Shown: piece after piece, positions 1 through 5,283 of the stretch
Position numbering within the stretch: the stretch's first letter is position 1
Layout: the number at the start of each line of letters is the position of its first letter
Assembly (NCBI GenBank): GCA_964556885.1
Contig: CAZKYP010000182.1
Location: 1 to 6,491, forward strand
Length of the DNA stretch: 6,491 bases
Direction: 5' to 3'
DNA from: CAZKYP01 sp964556885
GTDB taxonomy: Bacteria > Planctomycetota > Phycisphaerae > Sedimentisphaerales > Anaerobacaceae
Made by a program: the position numbers and the translations under genes
The notes under the pieces: model-generated
Databases searched by the model: none
What the model saw: the letters and a program-made list of their open reading frames with translations, nothing else
Told to the model about the DNA's origin: nothing

Positions 1-170
1 GTGTAGATGAATTTTGCCCCCCGGCGGCCGACCTGCCCGAAGAAATCACAGATGCGGAGCTTCAAACACGTTACGGGGGAGTAGGTGGGGAAGGCTATAA
101 CCGACTTACCGAAGAAATTGAGCGGCGTATTGCGGCCTGTGCAGCGTATCGCCGAATAAAAATCAGATGA
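1..170 (+). CDS. C-terminal end of a gene cut by the left edge; possibly a low-molecular-weight protein phosphatase
   Basis: An open frame (codons in phase with position 3) runs in from the left edge to a TGA at 168-170, giving about 55 residues. Codon use looks genuinely coding, and the tail is rich in Arg and Glu helix residues. A short stretch reading RYGGVGGEGYNRLTEEIERRI recalls the end of low-molecular-weight tyrosine/arginine phosphatases, where a D-P-x-G-G...Y motif precedes a final amphipathic helix. However, the catalytic C-x5-R-S loop would lie outside the window, and the usual Asp-Pro pair is not clearly present. The gene ends 34 nt before wecB on the same strand, so the two are probably co-transcribed. 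Tyrosine phosphatases often sit beside polysaccharide genes, which fits but does not prove the call. That this is a real gene end is fairly sure; the family is tentative. Confidence 0.5.
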   Translation, partial: VDEFCPPAADLPEEITDAELQTRYGGVGGEGYNRLTEEIERRIAACAAYRRIKIR

Positions 171-204
171 TTAATAAATCAGTCAACTTTTCAAAAGGGC
201 ATTT

Positions 205-1308
205 ATGAAGATTCTAAACGTGGTTGGCGCCAGGCCGAATTTCATGAAAATAGCGCCTCTGATGGCTGAATATAGTCGACATCAGAACATTGATGCGATT
301 CTGGTCCACACAGGCCAGCATTACGACGAAACTATGAGCAAACTTTTCTTTGGCGAATTGGGTATTCCGAAACCCGATGTAAATCTGGAAGTTGGTTCCG
401 GAAGCCATGCCGTACAGACCGCCGAGATTATGAAAAGATTTGAGCCTGTGGTGCTGGAACACAAACCGGATGCCGTTCTGGTTGTCGGAGATGTCAACAG
501 TACGATTGGCTGTGGACTTGTTGCAGTAAAACTGGGTGTCAAATTGATACATGTAGAGGCTGGTCTGCGCAGTTTCGACCGCACGATGCCCGAAGAAATC
601 AACCGTGTTCTCACCGATGCAATCAGCGATCTGTTATTCTGTACCGAACAGGCGGGCGTTGATAATCTTTTGGCTGAGGGAGTGGCACCGGATAAGATTT
701 ACATGGTTGGGCATGTTATGATCGATACCCTTTTGTGTCATTTAGAAAAAGCACGCCAATCGACAATTCTTGATGACCTGCAGCGGACAGGTTGTCTCAA
801 CGGCGTTGGATTCGCCGTTCTGACACTTCATCGTCCGTCTAATGTGGATGATCCTGCGGTCTTCTCAGGAATTCTTGACGCCCTGGAGGTGATTCAGAAA
901 GACCTGCCGATCCTGTTTCCTGTACATCCCCGGACACGAAAGAATATCTCTTCTTTAGGTTTTCAGGCAAGGGTGGACAGCCTTACCAATCTTCATCTGC
1001 TGGATCCCGTTGGTTATCTTGATTTCCTGAAGCTTCAAGCTACCGCCAAAATCGTTTTGACCGACTCAGGCGGCATACAGGAAGAAACGACTATTTTAAA
1101 AGTGCCGTGTATTACATTACGCAATAATACCGAGCGTCCCGTCACTGCCGCTATCGGTTCCAATCAGGTGGTTGGAACAGATACCGAAAAGATCGTTGCG
1201 GCGTACCGCAGCGCCATGAGCGGCAACTGGCGTCAATCTCAGGTGCCGCCGCTCTGGGACGGCCATGCCGCTGAGAGAATTGTGGACATCCTGCTTGCGA
1301 AATTGTAG
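205..1308 (+). CDS. wecB: UDP-N-acetylglucosamine 2-epimerase, non-hydrolysing
   Basis: This cytoplasmic enzyme interconverts UDP-GlcNAc and UDP-ManNAc, which feeds ManNAc or ManNAcA into surface polysaccharides. At 367 residues it is normal full length for the family, a GT-B-like two-domain fold. Visible signatures are the N-terminal GARPNFMK with Arg10 and Lys15, HTGQHYD (35-41), VVGDVNST with Asp96, HVEAGLRSFDRTMPEEINR (Glu118, Glu131), LTLHRPSN (His209), HPRT (241-244), DSGGIQEE (287-294) and RNNTERPVT (306-314). All expected catalytic and UDP-binding positions are present, so it should be active. The ATG at 205 is preceded by AAAAGGG (about 193-199) at good spacing, and it places Arg10 and Lys15 at the family's usual numbers. 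The gene follows a same-strand gene fragment by 34 nt and is closed downstream by the strong terminator at 1442-1476. No other sugar-nucleotide gene is visible in the window, so the polysaccharide it serves is unknown. Confidence 0.96.
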   Translation: MKILNVVGARPNFMKIAPLMAEYSRHQNIDAILVHTGQHYDETMSKLFFGELGIPKPDVNLEVGSGSHAVQTAEIMKRFEPVVLEHKPDAVLVVGDVNSTIGCGLVAVKLGVKLIHVEAGLRSFDRTMPEEINRVLTDAISDLLFCTEQAGVDNLLAEGVAPDKIYMVGHVMIDTLLCHLEKARQSTILDDLQRTGCLNGVGFAVLTLHRPSNVDDPAVFSGILDALEVIQKDLPILFPVHPRTRKNISSLGFQARVDSLTNLHLLDPVGYLDFLKLQATAKIVLTDSGGIQEETTILKVPCITLRNNTERPVTAAIGSNQVVGTDTEKIVAAYRSAMSGNWRQSQVPPLWDGHAAERIVDILLAKL

Positions 1309-1334
1309 GTTTTTAATTTTTCTAAAACTAATCA

Positions 1335-1476
1335 GCCGATAGCGAACAGCTTTCGGCCTCAAAAAAAACCGACACCGTCAGGCGAATTGGTCCTTTCACG
1401 AAGTTCAACCAATAACCGCCACATACTCAACGATGCCGGTTGGAAGGGTCGAGTTAATCGACCCTTCCTTTTTTTT
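1335..1476 (+). ncRNA. Candidate structured RNA: wecB 3' UTR or small RNA ending in an intrinsic terminator
   Basis: Between the wecB stop and the terminator there are 133 nt with no ORF but a string of inverted repeats. Hairpin 1 is GCCGA-T-AGC-GAACA-GCT-T-TCGGC at 1335-1357 (8 bp with one T/T mismatch). Hairpin 2 is CCGAC-ACC-GTCAGG at 1369-1382 (5 bp, one bulge). Hairpin 3 is ATTGGT/ACCAAT at 1386-1413, with an inner CTT/AAG. Hairpin 4 is AACCG/CGGTT at 1414-1441. The terminator stem at 1442-1468 follows. The last three abut with no unpaired base between them. An A8 run (1361-1368) and the terminator T8 (1469-1476) are complementary and could close a junction. This could be a structured wecB 3' UTR or an independent small RNA; no known RNA family was recognised, and no promoter was identified. 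The short stems could partly be chance. Confidence 0.3.
1442..1476 (+). terminator. Rho-independent terminator of the wecB transcription unit
   Basis: A perfect 11-bp stem (GGAAGGGTCGA, 1442-1452, pairing with TCGACCCTTCC, 1458-1468) encloses a 5-nt loop and is followed at once by eight T residues (1469-1476). This is a textbook intrinsic terminator for + strand transcription. It lies 133 nt after the wecB stop. The other side of the stem carries no A-run (the sequence there is AACCGGCATC on the complement), so it should not terminate minus-strand transcripts efficiently. Confidence 0.93.
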
Positions 1477-1671
1477 AAACAAGTCTGGATAGACTATTCA
1501 ATAATCATTCTACACTATTCCACTCGAAAATAACAATTTTTTCGGCTCTCTATCTCCAATCTTCAGCACGACTTGTTTCTTAATGACCTATTTTTTTTAG
1601 GAGAAACAATAAACCCAACAGAGGTGAAATCGAAGTTAGTTCATGCTATCGCAAAAACCGGGAAAGGAATT
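1477..1671. other. AT-rich non-coding gap between wecB terminator and the 3' end of the alcohol dehydrogenase gene
   Basis: No ORF with coding character was found here on either strand. The gap contains a short hairpin (AGTCT/AGACT, 1482-1495), a 7-bp direct repeat ACTATTC starting at 1493 and 1514 (21 nt apart), an AT-rich inverted repeat CGAAAA/TTTTCG (1525-1544), and a run of eight T at 1591-1598 flanked by CCTA and TAGG. Minus-strand transcripts from the dehydrogenase operon must end in or beyond this gap, but none of these elements makes a convincing intrinsic terminator in that direction. Nothing else is recognisable. Confidence 0.6.
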
Positions 1672-2826
1672 TTATAGACTTTTCTTCAGGATTAATAGCA
1701 GTTCGGCTTCAGTCAATTTGATTGGATTGCCTTTCATGCTGCTTGATTTTTGGCATTTTTCAACGATTATCGGGAAGTCTCGTTCTTTTAGTCCGAACTC
1801 AGTCAGCGATGGTATTTTCATCGCTTCGCACAGGTTTTTCACGAACTCAATCCCGTCGGCTGCCCGGGCCCGGAGGTTACCGGTCAAAAGTTGAGCCACC
1901 TCGTCATATCGAACCAAAGTCGGCGAGCCGGCATCACGCTCCTGCAACGCCTTGACGTTTGTCTCCATAACGAATGGTAAAAGCCTGGCGCATATCGCCC
2001 CATGTGGTGCCGAAATCATTCCCCCCAAAGGTCCGGCAAAGCCATGCACCGCTCCCAACCTGGCATTAGCGAGAGCCAAACCTCCGAAAAGACTTGCCAC
2101 AGACATATCCTCACGTGCGGCGTGATTGCCGCCGTCTTCGAAAGCTCTCTGCAGGGAACGCCCGGCTCGTTCCATGCCTTCCCGGCAGACACCGTCCGTC
2201 AACGGATTTGCTGCATTGCAGACATACGCTTCCATCAGTTGGGTGAGCGCATCCAGGCCGGTGCTCGCGGTTATGGATTGCGGCATCGAATATGTGAACT
2301 CGGGATCGACGACTGCAACGGTCGGCAGCATCAAGGGACTTCGCATGCTTACTTTGACTTTATGTTCCGGCACACCGAGTACGGAATTGCGTGTGACCTC
2401 GGCGCCGGTTCCCGCCGTGGTTGGTATGGCGATGTGTGGTCTGCACCTGTTTGTTAGCGGCTTTCCATCGCCCACGACTTCGAGGTAATCTTCCAGTTGG
2501 CCGCTGTTGGCCAGCATTGCCGCTATCGCTTTGCCGGTATCAAGGACACTGCCGCCGCCGATGGAGATAACCAGGTCGCAGTTTGCCTCGCGGGCCTGTA
2601 TTACCGCCGCTTTCACTAAAGTTGTTGTCGGTTCATCGGGCACGTTGAATGTTACATACTTGATTTTGAATTTCTTTAGCTGTCCGAGTAGTGGATCGGC
2701 ACGTTTGTTGGTATGCCCTGTGAGGACAAAAGCATTGTTTCCCATCTCGGCTGCCAATGGCGCGACTTCCCGGACAGTACCCGGGCCAAAAATAATATGT
2801 GTTGCAGTTGCAAATTCGAATCTCAT
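1672..2826 (-). CDS. Iron-type (group III) NAD(P)-dependent alcohol dehydrogenase with variant metal site
   Basis: This 384-residue protein has the full length and fold pattern of group III alcohol dehydrogenases, which interconvert alcohols and aldehydes or ketones in the cytoplasm. The N-terminal dinucleotide-binding half shows FGPGTV (13-18), GGGSVLDTGKAIA (90-102) and IPTTAGTGAEVT (134-145). In the metal-binding half the family normally uses Asp, His, His, His (FucO Asp196, His200, His263, His277). Here the Asp (D192, in GLDALTQLMEAYV) and the last two His (H261 in AVHGFAG; H275 in APHG) are kept, but the second ligand is Gln196, and the catalytic-region second His of the usual HxxxH is Gly265. 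This points to a subfamily with different metal use or substrate; the substrate cannot be read from sequence. The start (MRFEFATATHIIFGPG) matches family N-termini and has a purine-rich GAGAAG just upstream, at short spacing. It is the last gene of a minus-strand operon, 31 nt after the LsrG-like gene. Confidence 0.92.
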   Translation of the reverse strand: MRFEFATATHIIFGPGTVREVAPLAAEMGNNAFVLTGHTNKRADPLLGQLKKFKIKYVTFNVPDEPTTTLVKAAVIQAREANCDLVISIGGGSVLDTGKAIAAMLANSGQLEDYLEVVGDGKPLTNRCRPHIAIPTTAGTGAEVTRNSVLGVPEHKVKVSMRSPLMLPTVAVVDPEFTYSMPQSITASTGLDALTQLMEAYVCNAANPLTDGVCREGMERAGRSLQRAFEDGGNHAAREDMSVASLFGGLALANARLGAVHGFAGPLGGMISAPHGAICARLLPFVMETNVKALQERDAGSPTLVRYDEVAQLLTGNLRARAADGIEFVKNLCEAMKIPSLTEFGLKERDFPIIVEKCQKSSSMKGNPIKLTEAELLLILKKSL

Positions 2827-2857
2827 AACTTCTCACACTTAATGCCGTGTGCCCCTG

Positions 2858-3166
2858 TTAATCCCAGCCTCGTTCGTTAGGATATACATTGGTGTATTTC
2901 ATACTGCTGCGAGGTTCGGCCATCATGTCGGCTACGGTATCCCGCCATTTCTGATAATGTGCGGTTTCTTTGTGTCGGGCAGGATCGTCTGGAGTGCGAT
3001 AGACCTCGACCAGCACGAAGCGTGTTGGGTCATCTTGTTGCTGGATCACATCGAATCTTGCAATTCCGGGCTCCTGCAGGCTGCAGCGGGCATTTTCAAT
3101 TGTGGCTGTTTTGAAGGCTTTAACCTGTTCGGATTTAACATGAACAAAAACATGAACTATCAGCAT
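2858..3166 (-). CDS. LsrG-like small protein of the antibiotic-biosynthesis-monooxygenase (ABM) fold
   Basis: This 102-residue protein has the dimeric ferredoxin-like ABM fold pattern. Features are an initial β-strand (MLIVHVFVHVK), a helix, then ARFDVIQ, FVLVEVYRT, and H-K-x-T-x-H-Y (HKETAHY), followed by a helix and a final strand ending KYTNVYP. As remembered, this closely parallels E. coli LsrG (LRFDVLQ, FHKTTPHY), which isomerises phosphorylated AI-2, and more loosely YgiN-type quinol monooxygenases. No lsr transport or kinase genes are present, so an AI-2 role is not implied; it may isomerise or oxidise another small carbonyl compound. The frame stays open 20 codons further upstream, but the ATG at 3166 is preferred because AGGAG lies 6 nt before it and the upstream residues (MEPSQTSTKQKR) fit no fold element. 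It lies between the DUF296 gene (81-nt gap) and the alcohol dehydrogenase gene (31-nt gap), probably in one operon. Confidence 0.85.
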   Translation of the reverse strand: MLIVHVFVHVKSEQVKAFKTATIENARCSLQEPGIARFDVIQQQDDPTRFVLVEVYRTPDDPARHKETAHYQKWRDTVADMMAEPRSSMKYTNVYPNERGWD

Positions 3167-3172
3167 GATGCT

Positions 3173-3177
3173 CTCCT
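3173..3177 (-). promoter_or_regulatory. Ribosome binding site fixing the LsrG-like start
   Basis: AGGAG on the minus strand, 6 nt upstream of the ATG at 3166. It decides between this start and a longer in-frame start at 3226, which has no comparable site. Confidence 0.75.
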
Positions 3178-3202
3178 GTGTTAAAAGTCCCCTTTTTTGT
3201 TT

Positions 3203-3227
3203 AGTGGACGTTTGGCTCGGTTCCACT
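3203..3227. repeat. Inverted repeat in the DUF296 to LsrG-like gap
   Basis: AGTGGA (3203-3208) is complementary to TCCACT (3222-3227), with a further CG/CG pairing inside that would need a 2-nt bulge. No T-run follows on either strand, so it does not look like a terminator. It sits about 35 nt upstream of the LsrG-like start and could be an RNA processing or stability element within the operon, or chance. Confidence 0.3.
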
Positions 3228-3247
3228 ATTTATATGGACAAGCTGAT

Positions 3248-3685
3248 TTATTCGAATCTCAGCAGGTTCAGGCCGGTCTCTGCATCCGGTTTTCTACCGG
3301 CGTTGATTCCTGTAATTTCGATTATCGTCACTTCGAGTATCAGAAATGTTTTCGCTCCGCCGCGAGGGCACCCCACAACCACCTCGTCTTTTTTACCGAT
3401 TGCCGTGTGCATATGCAGTTTCGGTCCTTCCTCGTCGCAGTAGATGGTCCCGACGCCGAGGACCTCGCCCGGTCCGTCGAATTCCCTGAAGTTGCCGACA
3501 ATTTTCGGTTTTTCCTGTTTCGGCCCGACGACAACGCTGGCTTTCCTGAATCCGCCGGTGATGAAGACTGCGGCCGATTTGATGTTCTCGGTTTCTGCGA
3601 TTTTCTGTATCGATTCGTACAGGTCTTCGCCTTCGAAGAGCCTGGCCGCGATGATTCTGCCCGTTTTGCCTACTGCATATTCCAT
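3248..3685 (-). CDS. PPC/DUF296-domain protein
   Basis: This 145-residue protein is a single PPC (DUF296, 'plants and prokaryotes conserved') domain, the size usual for free-standing bacterial members, which form trimers. Seen in order: GRIIAARLFEGEDLYESIQKIA (9-30), KSAAVFITGGFRKA (36-49), GPGEVLGVGTI (71-81), then LHMHTAIGKKDEVVVG (90-105) with His91 and His93, and a C-terminal strand FLILEVTIIEITG (114-126). The two His of HxH, with a nearby His or Asp, are often metal-binding in this family. Plant relatives (AHL proteins) bind DNA through an added AT-hook, absent here, so a DNA-binding role for this protein is unsupported; bacterial function is poorly known. The ATG at 3685 has AGGA 7 nt upstream. 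It is first in the minus-strand operon and divergent from the response regulator gene. Confidence 0.88.
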   Translation of the reverse strand: MEYAVGKTGRIIAARLFEGEDLYESIQKIAETENIKSAAVFITGGFRKASVVVGPKQEKPKIVGNFREFDGPGEVLGVGTIYCDEEGPKLHMHTAIGKKDEVVVGCPRGGAKTFLILEVTIIEITGINAGRKPDAETGLNLLRFE

Positions 3686-3751
3686 ATTACAATCCTATAG
3701 AAATTCATATCATTCCACTATATTCTAAAGCTGAACTTATCACTGCCGGTA

Positions 3752-3774
3752 TATAAAATCAAGTGGATTTTATA
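3752..3774. promoter_or_regulatory. Perfect palindrome, possible operator in the divergent promoter region
   Basis: TATAAAATC (3752-3760) and its exact complement GATTTTATA (3766-3774) flank a 5-nt spacer, AAGTG. It lies about 67 nt upstream of the DUF296 start and about 130 nt upstream of the regulator ATG. There is no following T-run, so it is not a terminator. The size and symmetry suit a dimeric regulator site, but no known consensus was recognised. It could also overlap promoter elements, being very AT-rich. Confidence 0.45.
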
Positions 3775-3775
3775 C

Positions 3776-3792
3776 AGGCGCCGGAGATGCGG
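3776..3792 (+). promoter_or_regulatory. Weak σ54-type (-24/-12) promoter candidate for the two-component genes
   Basis: AGGCGC-N5-ATGC has the invariant GG (3777-3778) and GC (3789-3790) with the correct 10-nt spacing, and partly matches the TGGCAC-N5-TTGC consensus. It points at the response regulator gene, which itself belongs to the σ54-activator family, so autoregulation is conceivable. The match is imperfect at several positions and could arise by chance. A poor σ70-like alternative (TTGGTT at 3824, TAACAT at 3846, 16-nt spacer) also exists. Confidence 0.2.
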
Positions 3793-3819
3793 TTTTGGAA
3801 TTTACCTTTACCGGACGCC
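3777..3819. repeat. GC-rich inverted repeat upstream of the response regulator gene
   Basis: GGCGCCGG (3777-3784) pairs with CCGG-A-CGCC (3811-3819), giving an 8-bp stem with one bulged A around a 26-nt loop. It starts 2 nt after the palindrome at 3752-3774. In RNA form it could fold in the 5' leader of a + strand transcript that begins upstream of it; in DNA form it could be a regulator-binding site. No known element was recognised. Confidence 0.35.
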
Positions 3820-3902
3820 GAATTTGGTTTATCATTTTCTTCAGTTAACATATATGAGTGTGGACAGGGTAACGAAAAGATTTAGTGACAGGTATTATAA
3901 TT

Positions 3903-5282
3903 ATGACGGAAGAACAAAATCATTCTCGCCGGCCGCGAATACTAATCGCCGATGATCAGCCTGACGTGCTAAAGGCTCTGCGTTTACTGCTAAAGCCGGA
4001 AGGCTTTCAGGTCGAAACGGCTTCTTCAGTTAACGAGATTATCGACGCCGTCGGAGCGCGGGATTTCGATGTCGTCCTGATGGACATGAACTATATTCGC
4101 GGCGATACATCGGGCCGCCAGGGACTCGATGTACTTTCGAGAATCAAGCAGATCGATGATATGCTGCCGGTCGTTGTGATGACGGCATGGAGCAGTGTCG
4201 AGCTGGCCGTCGAAGCGATGCGCCGGGGAGCGCGTGACTTTATGCCGAAGCCCTGGAAGAACGAACGCCTTCTGACGGTTCTTCGCACGCAGGTCGAGCT
4301 GGGCCGCGCGCTGCGAAAGGGCAGGCAGCTCGAACAGGAGATTGTAGATTTAAAAAGCGAAGGCACCCAGTCGCTGATTGCCCGGTCCCATGCGATGCAG
4401 CCGGTTCTGGAGGCCATAGCCAGGGTCGGGCCGTCCGATGCCAACGTGCTTATCACCGGCGAGAACGGTACCGGCAAGGGCGTTGTGGCGCAGGCCCTGC
4501 ACGCCGCGTCCAACCGTAGGGACATGAACATGGTGACAGTCAACACGGCCAGCATACCGGAGAGCGTTTTCGAGAGCGAGCTGTTCGGGCACGTGGCCGG
4601 GGCGTTTACAGACGCCAAGTCGGACCGCATCGGCCGGTTCAAGCTGGCCGACGGCGGCACGCTTTTTTTGGACGAGATTGCCACAATCCCGGCCAAGCTG
4701 CAATCCAAGCTGCTGCGGGTCCTCGAAAACGGACAGTTCGAACCTATCGGCTCGTCCAGGACATGTCACGTGAATGTGCGTGTCCTGTCGGCGACGAATG
4801 CGGATTTGCCGGTAGAAGTCGCGGAAGGAAATTTCCGGCAGGATTTATTTTACCGTTTGAATACGGTCCAGATACACGTCCCGGCTCTGCGTGACCGCAA
4901 AGAAGACATCTCGCTTTTTGCCACGCATTTTTTGCGCAGTTATGTCACGAAGTATCGCAAGCCGATAACAGGTTTTGACGCCGCGGCGATGGAGGCATTG
5001 TGCGGCTACGCATGGCCCGGCAACGTGCGTGAGCTGGACCACTGCATCGAGCGGGCCGTTCTGATGACTCAGGATGAGCTGATAAACCTGCGGGACCTTT
5101 CCCTTCCCGCTCGGCAGGTCGATGATGTCCGGCCCGAGGATATGAAAATCGAGGACATGGAGCGTCTGGCCATACGCAAGGCGATGCTGCGGTTCGACGG
5201 CGACGTGAGCAAGGCCGCCGATGCGCTGGGCCTGAGCCGCGGCGCGCTGTATCGCCGCCTGGAGAAATACCAGATTCAGTAA
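3903..5282 (+). CDS. NtrC-family response regulator (receiver, AAA+ σ54-activator, Fis HTH) with GAFTDA loop
   Basis: This 459-residue cytoplasmic transcription activator is numbered here from the ATG at 3903. The receiver domain (about 8-125) has acidic Asp17/Asp18, phospho-acceptor Asp61, Thr94 and Lys116, with a short DMN...TSGRQG insert after Asp61. A helical linker leads to the AAA+ domain (about 155-395). That domain has Walker A GENGTGKG (186-193), GAFTDA (233-238) at the σ54-contact loop where GAFTGA is usual, Walker B TLFLDE (Asp257, Glu258), Arg fingers in FRQDLFYRL (311-319) and WPGNVREL (371-378). The C-terminal Fis-type helix-turn-helix (about 432-458) binds DNA. All ATPase residues are intact. 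A GTG at 3885 would add six residues (MTGIII); the ATG is preferred because the added residues are unlike family N-termini, though both ribosome sites are weak. The histidine kinase follows one base after its stop, and the PPC-domain operon is divergent. Confidence 0.94.
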   Translation: MTEEQNHSRRPRILIADDQPDVLKALRLLLKPEGFQVETASSVNEIIDAVGARDFDVVLMDMNYIRGDTSGRQGLDVLSRIKQIDDMLPVVVMTAWSSVELAVEAMRRGARDFMPKPWKNERLLTVLRTQVELGRALRKGRQLEQEIVDLKSEGTQSLIARSHAMQPVLEAIARVGPSDANVLITGENGTGKGVVAQALHAASNRRDMNMVTVNTASIPESVFESELFGHVAGAFTDAKSDRIGRFKLADGGTLFLDEIATIPAKLQSKLLRVLENGQFEPIGSSRTCHVNVRVLSATNADLPVEVAEGNFRQDLFYRLNTVQIHVPALRDRKEDISLFATHFLRSYVTKYRKPITGFDAAAMEALCGYAWPGNVRELDHCIERAVLMTQDELINLRDLSLPARQVDDVRPEDMKIEDMERLAIRKAMLRFDGDVSKAADALGLSRGALYRRLEKYQIQ

Positions 5283-5283
5283 T

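Noticed and set aside
1403..1476. Possible integron attC site, since GTTCAAC fits one core half (RYYYAAC)
   Set aside because: No matching GTTRRRY half lies at the right distance, and no cassette-like arrangement is present.
1643..1894. An 83-codon + strand frame with GAGGTG about 16 nt upstream of its ATG
   Set aside because: Most of it lies antisense to the end of the alcohol dehydrogenase gene, its product resembles no family, and the ribosome site is too distant.
2002..2488. Two overlapping + strand frames inside the dehydrogenase region
   Set aside because: Both are antisense to well-conserved dehydrogenase motifs, with no recognisable domains.
3167..3226. Twenty-codon N-terminal extension of the LsrG-like gene
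   Set aside because: AGGAG sits 6 nt before the inner ATG at 3166, and the extension does not match the ABM fold.
3197..3700. A 167-codon + strand frame
   Set aside because: It is the antisense shadow of the PPC/DUF296 gene, which has clear family motifs and a proper start site.
1493..3721. Short shared word TTCCACT(AT) in three non-coding gaps (near 1518, 3221 and 3713)
   Set aside because: Seven to nine matching bases among several hundred AT-rich non-coding bases is close to chance expectation, and the spacing to genes is inconsistent.
3895..3902. TATAAT-like hexamer just upstream of the regulator ATG
   Set aside because: Transcription from it would begin within the coding start, and no -35 element lies at the right distance.
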